A stretch of DNA of 54,638 bases from Gammaproteobacteria bacterium (GTDB lineage Bacteria > Pseudomonadota > Gammaproteobacteria > Steroidobacterales > Steroidobacteraceae), in assembly GCA_025358295.1 (NCBI GenBank), contig JANYJY010000067.1:1-54638 (forward strand), written 5' to 3'. The notes under the pieces were generated by a model. It made no database searches. It worked only from the letters and a program-made list of their open reading frames with translations, and was not told the DNA's origin. Both the position numbers and the translations under genes were made by a program. This document shows positions 44,858-54,638 of the stretch, in pieces. How positions within the stretch are numbered: the stretch's first letter is position 1; each line of letters begins with the position of its first letter.

Positions 44858-45943
44858 CTACTCCTCGTCGGAATCGAGTTCAGGGACGCCCTCGAAATCG
44901 CATATTTCCCTCAATACGGCAGTGGCGAACTGTCCGCGGCCCAGCGAAAAACTCAAAGTCAGCGTACTGCACTCTTGCTCCGCCGATAGATTTCGGACAA
45001 CGCTGCGCAATGCGCGCCGCTCCTGCGATAGGCCCTGAGCAGCCAGCAATTCCGTAACGGCCGGAAATTCATGCGACACCGCGAGTTCATGCTGCAATGC
45101 CTGGCCGAGACTCGCGGGAACGCCGCGCCCCCACAGAGGTCCGGAGGGATGAACATCGAAGCTGTTCAAACGCTCGCGCAACTGATCATCGACGACGGCA
45201 ACCGCAAAATGACTGCCGCTGCCGTCGAGACTCGCCAAGTCGCCGGGCGCCAACTGCGACCAGTCGCCCGCCTCGACTCGCCGGGCGAGTAACGCATTGA
45301 ATATCAGAGAGCGCGCGGCGGACAGCGCAAAACCGCGCTCGGCGCGCCCTCGCGGTGCGGCGCCGCTTTGCAACCACGCCGCGACGCGATCGAGATTGTA
45401 GCCTTCGCGTCCGAAGCGCTGCGATCCGAAATAGTTGGGCGCACCATGCACCCGCAACGCATCGAGCTTCGAGTCGAGCTGTTCACGCGACCAAGTCACA
45501 TTGCGCAACCGGATGCGAAAGTGATTGCCCGACAGAGCGCCGCGCCTGAGTTTGCGGGTATTCGCCCGCGCTTCGAGCACTTTGAATTCCGGCGTACGCA
45601 CGGCCGTCCAAAATTCCGCCGTCGTGGCGAGGCCGGGCACGCTGAACCACTGCACGGCGACTGCATGACGATCCTTAAGGCCCGCGTATCCCACATCGAA
45701 CCCGGGAACTCCGGCCAGTCGTGCCAGTTCGGCGGCGACCCAACGCGTATTGGCCGTGCGCTTCTCGACCCGCAACAGCCAATGCGGTCCCGCATCGGAC
45801 GGCACGAACGACAATTGCTCCTCGACGTGAAAATCTTCGGGCGTGGACTTCAATTCTGCGGGCGGCAGCGGCGCGCCGTGCGCGCGCGGCGGATGCAAGG
45901 CAACCTTGTCCCAGGCATCGGCGCGCCTGCCGTGCGCAGACAC
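44858..45943 (-). CDS. truD: tRNA pseudouridine(13) synthase TruD
   Basis: TruD makes pseudouridine at position 13 of tRNA-Glu. The 361-residue product has TPEDFHVEEQL near residues 34-44, the catalytic Asp in GYAGLKDRHAVAVQWFS near 82-98, RRGALSGNHFRIRLR near 130 and NYFGSQRFGR near 166. GTG 45943 is four bases after the ispDF stop and fits the family N-terminus. It ends the minus-strand run that begins with dnaE. Confidence 0.95.
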   Translation of the reverse strand: MSAHGRRADAWDKVALHPPRAHGAPLPPAELKSTPEDFHVEEQLSFVPSDAGPHWLLRVEKRTANTRWVAAELARLAGVPGFDVGYAGLKDRHAVAVQWFSVPGLATTAEFWTAVRTPEFKVLEARANTRKLRRGALSGNHFRIRLRNVTWSREQLDSKLDALRVHGAPNYFGSQRFGREGYNLDRVAAWLQSGAAPRGRAERGFALSAARSLIFNALLARRVEAGDWSQLAPGDLASLDGSGSHFAVAVVDDQLRERLNSFDVHPSGPLWGRGVPASLGQALQHELAVSHEFPAVTELLAAQGLSQERRALRSVVRNLSAEQECSTLTLSFSLGRGQFATAVLREICDFEGVPELDSDEE

Positions 45944-45947
45944 TTTC

Positions 45948-47162
45948 TTAGGGCCCCAGCAGCACGGAGGCCATCGCGGCCAACCCTTCGCCTCGGCCGA
46001 TGAACCCGAGGCGCTCCGTCGTGGTTGCTTTGATATTGATCCGTTGCGCCGGGGCGTCCAGATCCGCCGCAAGATTCTCAGACATTTCGCCCCGATGCGC
46101 GGCGATACGCGGCGCCTCGGCAAGTACGGTGACATCCGCGTTGATCAGTTTCAGCCCGGCGGCGCGCATGCGCTCCGCCACCACACGAAGGAATACACGA
46201 CTATCGGCGCCGCGATAGCGCGGATCGCTGTCGGGGAAATGTCTGCCGATGTCGCCGTCGCCCATCGCGCCGAGCAGGGCATCGCACAGCGCGTGGATGA
46301 CCACGTCGCCGTCCGAATGCGCCACCACGCCCTTGGGATGCGCGATGCGCACGCCGCCCAGAATGACGTGGTCGCCCTCACCGAAGGCGTGTACGTCAAA
46401 ACCTTGTCCGACCCGCATGGACGAACCCTCCGTCGTTCTCAAAATGTTGCCGGCAATCACCAAGTCCTCGGCGCGGGTAATTTTCACATTGAAGGGCGAA
46501 CCCGCCACCAGTACCGGACGCAAGCCCATGCGTTCCATGGCCTGAGCCTCATCCGTCACCACGATGCCGGCGTGCGCCGCATCCTGCAGCGCGCCGCGCA
46601 ATCGCTCGAAGCCGAACACCTGCGGCGTCAACGCCCGCCATAAGCCTTGGCGATCTACGGTCGTCACCTCGCCTTGCATCTGGCGCTTGACGGTGTCCAC
46701 GATGGGCGCGGCAAGCACCGCGCCGCCGCCGGCGCTGAGTTCAAAGCCGGGCGCATCAATGGCATCGAGCAGCGCCTTAAGATCCTCGCCGCTCAAACAT
46801 GGGCGCGCCGCATCGTGCACTAAAATCCAATCCTCCGCCCCCGCTTGTGAAGCCAGGGACTCCAGACCGTTCAGCACCGAATCCTGGCGATTGCGGCCGC
46901 CGATGGTGGTCTGCAGTTTGGCGGAATCGAGCTTAGATGCGATTGCTGGCCAGCGTCCGTCCTGCGCGGCAAGCGCCACGACCACTCCCTGCACCCGAGG
47001 TTCAGCCAGCAAAGCGCGCAGCGACCATTCGAGGACGGTGGCGCCGAGCAGCGGCGCATATTGCTTGGGAGCGGCTTCCTGACTTGATGCGGCAAAGCGC
47101 GCGCCGCTGCCCGCCGCAGGAACGATCGCCCACACGCGCCGCGTCGCCGGGACGGGCTTCAT
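45948..47162 (-). CDS. ispDF: Bifunctional IspD-IspF (MEP isoprenoid pathway)
   Basis: One uninterrupted 404-residue frame codes two enzymes of the MEP isoprenoid pathway. Residues 1 to about 240 are IspD (CTP:MEP cytidylyltransferase): VPAAGSGARF near 14-23, PKQYAPL near 32 and VHDAARP near 114. Residues from about 249 are IspF (MECDP synthase): VGQGFDVHAFG, HSDGDVVIHAL and NIKATTTERLGFIGRGEG. The two are separate genes in E. coli; fusions are known in alpha- and epsilonproteobacteria. ATG 47162 overlaps the ftsB stop (ATGA). An internal ATG before RVGQGFDVHAF could also yield separate IspF. Confidence 0.95.
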   Translation of the reverse strand: MKPVPATRRVWAIVPAAGSGARFAASSQEAAPKQYAPLLGATVLEWSLRALLAEPRVQGVVVALAAQDGRWPAIASKLDSAKLQTTIGGRNRQDSVLNGLESLASQAGAEDWILVHDAARPCLSGEDLKALLDAIDAPGFELSAGGGAVLAAPIVDTVKRQMQGEVTTVDRQGLWRALTPQVFGFERLRGALQDAAHAGIVVTDEAQAMERMGLRPVLVAGSPFNVKITRAEDLVIAGNILRTTEGSSMRVGQGFDVHAFGEGDHVILGGVRIAHPKGVVAHSDGDVVIHALCDALLGAMGDGDIGRHFPDSDPRYRGADSRVFLRVVAERMRAAGLKLINADVTVLAEAPRIAAHRGEMSENLAADLDAPAQRINIKATTTERLGFIGRGEGLAAMASVLLGP

Positions 47163-47482
47163 TGGATGCGGGCGGTAACCGGGGCGGCAGGTGCGCTGGG
47201 GGCCGGAGTTGCTGCCGTCACGACTTGGTAGAAGGTTTCGCTGCTGCCCACCATGCCGAGTTCGCTGCGGGCGCGTTCCTCGAGCGCAGTCAAACCCACT
47301 TTAAGATCATTGACTTCCGCAACCAATTGCCGATTGCGCTCAGCCTGCTCGCGATTGGCGGAGACTTGTGTGTCGACCGCGGCTTGCAGGCGCGAAACCT
47401 CGCGCAAACCTTGGTCCGAAAGCCAAAGACGGTATTGCAGCAATACCAGGGTAAGGGCCAGGACGGCGGAGAAAATCCTCAT
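47159..47482 (-). CDS. ftsB: Cell division protein FtsB
   Basis: FtsB is a small bitopic divisome protein that joins FtsL and FtsQ. The 107-residue product has a membrane helix near residues 3-20 (IFSAVLALTLVLLQYRLWL). A coiled coil follows to about 70 (LQAAVDTQVSANREQAERNRQ), then LEERARSELGMV and GSSETFYQVV, a typical FtsB end, plus an Ala/Pro-rich tail. It lies between eno and ispDF, the usual place. Confidence 0.93.
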   Translation of the reverse strand: MRIFSAVLALTLVLLQYRLWLSDQGLREVSRLQAAVDTQVSANREQAERNRQLVAEVNDLKVGLTALEERARSELGMVGSSETFYQVVTAATPAPSAPAAPVTARIQ

Positions 47483-47507
47483 GGGGACAGGAGCTTAGCA
47501 TGACCTC

Positions 47508-51324
<3,817 letters not shown>

Positions 51325-51400
51325 TTAAACAGCCAATAGGGAATAAATGGAATTCGACGGGAATTCAGGTTAGCAGAACATGAGGTCTGCGACAATCCAC

Positions 51401-52747
51401 TTAGACAATAATCGGTCCCGCGTCCCACGCGATGGCGCGTCCCGGCGAGCCGCGGGCCACACACCAGCTCGCGTCCACCCACAGATCGGCGACGCCGATC
51501 AAATGCGCGCCCGCGAACACCAGCGGCAGCGCATCGCGCATCCACGGCAGCACGCCGAGCGACTGGCACAGGTGCTGCACGCTCTGGGTCTTGGCTTGCA
51601 CCGCGGGCTTCAGTGTTTCGCCCCCGCGGCGCCGTTGGATCGACAGGGTTTCGGGCAGGCGCTGAGGGTCGAGGCCGCCGATTTGCTCTATCCAGCGCAA
51701 CCTCCCCATGTGCAGCCCAAGCGCGAGCTGCGAGCCCACCGCGCTCGACCATTGCCAAGTGCCGTCGAGTCGCGGAGGTTCGGCCCGCGTCAGAAATATT
51801 CTCTGCCGATAGCGCCGCAGTGCGCAGTCGCCCCACACGATCGCGGGCAGATGATCGGTCTTGGCCACGAGTATTTGCCGTAGGGCTTCGGCCAATCGTG
51901 CCGTGGACGGCGGCTCAACCCCCGCCTCGGACAGCCAGAACCGCAGGGCGTTGGCGCGCCGCTGGGGATGCAGACCGCGCAGCACAGGGACCGACAATGC
52001 ATCGCCGTCGCGCAAACGGCCGACATCCTCGGCCGCGGCATGCTCCAACAAATCCTGCGCCTCAGCCACATGCCGCGCGGTTCGCGACAGCGCGGTGCCC
52101 GCTCCGGGCCATCGAGTTCGGATGAGGGGCCAAACTTGCCGTCGTAAATAGCCGCGATCGAAGCGCAGATCGGCATTCATCGGATCCTCGATGCCGGCGC
52201 CGGCGCCGGCGGCGCTCTCGCCAAAGGCAAGCAGCTCGGCCTGCGAAACATCCAGCAGGGGCCGTAAGTGCCAGCCGCGCCCGAACGGCCTGCAAATCGG
52301 CATGGACGAGATGCCTTTCAGTCCCGCACCTCGCAAGGCCTGCAGCAACAGAGTTTCCGCCTGGTCTTCACGATGGTGGGCCGTCAGCAAGCACTCGCCG
52401 AGCCGCAGCTCGGTTTGGAACGCGGCATAGCGGGCGTCGCGCGCCGCCGCCTCGATGGATGCACCGGGAGGCGCGTCGACGATGACGGGAATGACGGTGA
52501 GCGGAATATCGAGTGTGGCGCACACTCGAGCACAGGCCTGCCGAAACGCGGCGGCGGCCGATTGCAAACCATGATCCACGTGTACGGCGCGCAACGGCAA
52601 ACCGCGGAAGCGATCGCCCGTTGAAGCAGCAGCAGCCAACAGGGCAGCTGAATCCGCCCCGCCGCTCAAGGCGACCACGAAACCCGTGACGGCGCCCGGC
52701 GTGTGGGCATCCAGAACCGCGCGCAGGGAGACCGCGGAAAATCTCAT
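51401..52747 (-). CDS. tilS: tRNA(Ile)-lysidine synthetase
   Basis: TilS modifies C34 of tRNA-Ile(CAU) to lysidine, changing its decoding to AUA. The 448-residue product has the ATP PP-loop ALSGGADSAALL near residues 26-37, VDHGLQ near 57, LTAHHREDQAETLLLQALRGAGLKG near 120 and a C-terminal substrate-binding domain. The length matches E. coli TilS (about 430). It is 44 bases downstream of accA and 133 bases upstream of pyrG. Confidence 0.95.
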   Translation of the reverse strand: MRFSAVSLRAVLDAHTPGAVTGFVVALSGGADSAALLAAAASTGDRFRGLPLRAVHVDHGLQSAAAAFRQACARVCATLDIPLTVIPVIVDAPPGASIEAAARDARYAAFQTELRLGECLLTAHHREDQAETLLLQALRGAGLKGISSMPICRPFGRGWHLRPLLDVSQAELLAFGESAAGAGAGIEDPMNADLRFDRGYLRRQVWPLIRTRWPGAGTALSRTARHVAEAQDLLEHAAAEDVGRLRDGDALSVPVLRGLHPQRRANALRFWLSEAGVEPPSTARLAEALRQILVAKTDHLPAIVWGDCALRRYRQRIFLTRAEPPRLDGTWQWSSAVGSQLALGLHMGRLRWIEQIGGLDPQRLPETLSIQRRRGGETLKPAVQAKTQSVQHLCQSLGVLPWMRDALPLVFAGAHLIGVADLWVDASWCVARGSPGRAIAWDAGPIIV

Positions 52748-52791
52748 TGGGATGGACCTATGCGTCCCGCAGCGTGCCGCGACGCGCCGCG

Positions 52792-53751
52792 CTAGGCGAT
52801 GTGGAACGCGCCGAAAGCCCGCAGGCGGGCCTGCCGCGTATCCAGCAATTGCGTTACCGGTTGATTGCGCAGTTCAGCCAGGTGCTTGACCATGCTTTGC
52901 TTGACGGTCTCCGCCATCGCCTGCGGATCGCGATGCGCGCCGCCATGCGGCTCTTTCAACACCTCATCCACCAGCCCGAGCTTTTTGAGCCGTTCCGCGG
53001 TGCCACCCATGGCGTCCGCCGCAATTTCCTTCTTTTCCGTGCTCTTCCACAAAATCGAGGCGCAGCTTTCCGGCGATATCACCGAGTACACGCTGAATTG
53101 CAGCATGACTAGCCGATCGCAGACGCCGATGGCCAGAGCCCCGCCCGAACCTCCCTCGCCGATGACCACACTGAGAACCGGCGCAGCCAAACTCGACATC
53201 TCGAACAAATTGCGCGCAATGGCCTGGCTCTGCCCACGCTCTTCCGAACCGATCCCGGGATAGGCTCCCGGGGTATCGATCAAAGTGATGACGGGAATAC
53301 GGAAGCGTTCGGCCGTCTTCATCAGACGCAATGCCTTGCGATAGCCCTCGGGCTTCGGCATGCCGTAATTGCGGCGTACGCGCTCCTTGGTGTCGCGGCC
53401 CTTTTGATGCCCGATTAACATGACTGGGGTTCCTTCCAGACGTGCCAGGCCGCCGACGATGGCCAAATCATCGCTGTACATGCGGTCGCCGTGCAGCTCA
53501 TGCCAGTCGGTGAAAATCATGGACACATAATCGAGCGTATAGGGCCGTTGAGGATGTCGCGCTAACTGTGTGATTTGCCAAGGAGAAAGGTTGGCGAAAA
53601 TGCTGTTCGTCAGCGCCCGGCTCTTCGATTGCAGCCGCTTGATCTCTTCCGAGATATTGACGCTCGAATCCGAACCTAGGAATTTCAACTCCTCGATCTT
53701 CGCTTCGAGCTCAGCGATCGGTTGTTCAAACTCTAGAAAATTCATCGCCAT
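52792..53751 (-). CDS. accA: Acetyl-CoA carboxylase carboxyltransferase subunit alpha
   Basis: AccA with AccD moves the carboxyl group from biotin to acetyl-CoA to form malonyl-CoA. The 319-residue length equals that of E. coli AccA. It begins [19 protein letters not shown] and has [15 protein letters not shown] near residue 79, [22 protein letters not shown] near 158, [11 protein letters not shown] near 201 and a C-terminal helical tail. ATG 53751 has GAGGAA eight bases upstream and gives a 10-base overlap with dnaE; ATG 53745 would overlap the stop as ATGA. Confidence 0.97.
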   Translation of the reverse strand: MAMNFLEFEQPIAELEAKIEELKFLGSDSSVNISEEIKRLQSKSRALTNSIFANLSPWQITQLARHPQRPYTLDYVSMIFTDWHELHGDRMYSDDLAIVGGLARLEGTPVMLIGHQKGRDTKERVRRNYGMPKPEGYRKALRLMKTAERFRIPVITLIDTPGAYPGIGSEERGQSQAIARNLFEMSSLAAPVLSVVIGEGGSGGALAIGVCDRLVMLQFSVYSVISPESCASILWKSTEKKEIAADAMGGTAERLKKLGLVDEVLKEPHGGAHRDPQAMAETVKQSMVKHLAELRNQPVTQLLDTRQARLRAFGAFHIA

Positions 53752-54638
53752 AAAGACGTTTCCTCGCCACGCACTTCGTTACGCGGACCATACACTAAAT
53801 ACCAGCCATCGCGTCCCACCGCGTCGGTGAGCTTGTCGAGCAGAGCGCGCGAGGCATGCACCGACCAAGTGTCCGCCAAATTGAGCCGGCCGCTATAGTC
53901 CGGACGATTAATAACCACGCTCACCCCACAGGGGCCTCGCAGATGGGGCTTTAACATTTGCTCAAACCGATTCATACCCTGGGGCCCGTCGAACGCCTCC
54001 GGCCAGCGCAGCCACAGACGGCAAGCGAAGCGCTCCCGCGCACGGTCAATATCCATCAGCGACTTTGCCTGCAGGCGCCACGCCTCGATGAAATCATCGA
54101 AACGCAGCGTGCCGTCGATGATCAGGATGGCGTCCTTGACGATGATGTCGCGGTGCTGCTGGAAAGTTTCTTCGTACAGGCTCACCTCGAGGCGGGCACT
54201 GCGATCGTCCAGAATCAAGGTCACGCGATTCGGGCGCCGGCGGATTTCCAGCACCAAGCCGGCCACGGTGGCGGCCTTGCCGGCCGACCAGATGCGCGCG
54301 CCGTCGGCCGCGGCGGCAGGCTTGGGCGTGCTCACGACATCCGCAAGACGCGTACATCCCAGCAGCTTTAAATCCGGCTCATAGGGCGTGATGGGATGCC
54401 CGCTCAAAAACAGGCCCAGGGTTTCGCGTTCGCCCGCCAGGCGCTGTGCCTCGGTCCAGTCCGCCACGGCATTGTCTTGTGGTGCGCTCAAGCCGAACAG
54501 ATCCACCTGCCCCACGCTCGTGGCGCGGGTATTCTGCTCGCCCAACTGCATGGCCCGATCGAGTTCAGCGGTCAGACTGGCGCGGTTAGGCCCAATGCGG
54601 TCCAAGCTGCCTGAACGAATCAACGCGTCGAAGACCCG
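53742..54638 (-). CDS. dnaE: DNA polymerase III alpha subunit, C-terminal part (runs off window)
   Basis: The 298 visible residues start [12 protein letters not shown], typical of the DnaE helix-hairpin-helix region, then [14 protein letters not shown] near residue 71 and an OB-fold ([21 protein letters not shown], then [12 protein letters not shown], then KDAILIIDG). A C-terminal tail follows ending in GEETSLWR. The catalytic PHP and polymerase domains lie outside the window. dnaE directly before accA is a standard gammaproteobacterial order. Confidence 0.95.
   Translation of the reverse strand, partial: RVFDALIRSGSLDRIGPNRASLTAELDRAMQLGEQNTRATSVGQVDLFGLSAPQDNAVADWTEAQRLAGERETLGLFLSGHPITPYEPDLKLLGCTRLADVVSTPKPAAAADGARIWSAGKAATVAGLVLEIRRRPNRVTLILDDRSARLEVSLYEETFQQHRDIIVKDAILIIDGTLRFDDFIEAWRLQAKSLMDIDRARERFACRLWLRWPEAFDGPQGMNRFEQMLKPHLRGPCGVSVVINRPDYSGRLNLADTWSVHASRALLDKLTDAVGRDGWYLVYGPRNEVRGEETSLWR

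Overview
The window is a GC-rich, densely packed chromosomal segment of a gammaproteobacterium. Several gene blocks have the order familiar from that class: dnaE-accA-tilS-pyrG-kdsA-eno-ftsB-ispDF-truD with surE-pcm-nlpD, recJ-prfB-lysS-murI, sdhCDAB-sdhE, rpoE-rseA-rseB and lepA-lepB-rnc-era-recO-pdxJ-acpS. The small assembly gene before sdhC, the DUF4845 gene between lepB and rnc and the aromatic-demethylation genes suggest the Xanthomonadales/Nevskiales/Steroidobacterales neighbourhood rather than the Enterobacterales. This placement is inference. I found no tRNA, rRNA, CRISPR array, insertion sequence or phage.

Layout. 1-4069: a divergent LolC/E N-terminus, a small secreted BamE-like protein and mfd. 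4070-10621: an accessory stretch with DUF1993, a DUF938 methyltransferase, an SDR lacking the catalytic Tyr, an SMP-30 lactonase, a LigM/DesA-like demethylase and a 5'-eroded aromatic-acid MFS transporter. The transporter abuts a biotin carboxylase fragment and an SDR N-terminal fragment. 10652-15011: a CHASE4 sensor kinase coupled to a REC-GGDEF-EAL regulator, then a small secreted protein. 15074-29310 (minus): one nearly gapless 16-gene run from rpoE through rseAB, a glutaredoxin-like gene, lepA, lepB, DUF4845, rnc, era, recO, pdxJ, acpS, an exonuclease, rlmD and nagZ to a LOV-like/degenerate GGDEF protein and a dimethylargininase. 29457-33303 (minus): the succinate dehydrogenase operon with two SDH assembly factors, SdhE and a 58-residue DUF1674 protein. 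33443-40983: ygfZ, murI, lysS, prfB with its frameshift, recJ, a partner gene and an Mth938-like gene. 41240-54638: nlpD-pcm-surE, an Smr gene and a secreted protein on the plus strand, then the truD-to-dnaE run.

The genes serve core functions: envelope-stress sigma factor control, translation, RNA processing, DNA repair, isoprenoid, Kdo and CTP synthesis, fatty-acid synthesis and the TCA cycle. At least fifteen neighbouring genes share 4-base stop/start overlaps (ATGA, GTGA or TTGA), which implies widespread translational coupling.

Most of the window is ordinary core genome and I see no complete undescribed system. The points most worth a second look are the three-gene scar at 10096-10621, the LOV-like domain lacking its photoactive Cys fused to a degenerate GGDEF domain, the unlisted DUF1674 gene, the missing rpoS next to nlpD, and the 15-base repeats inside recO.
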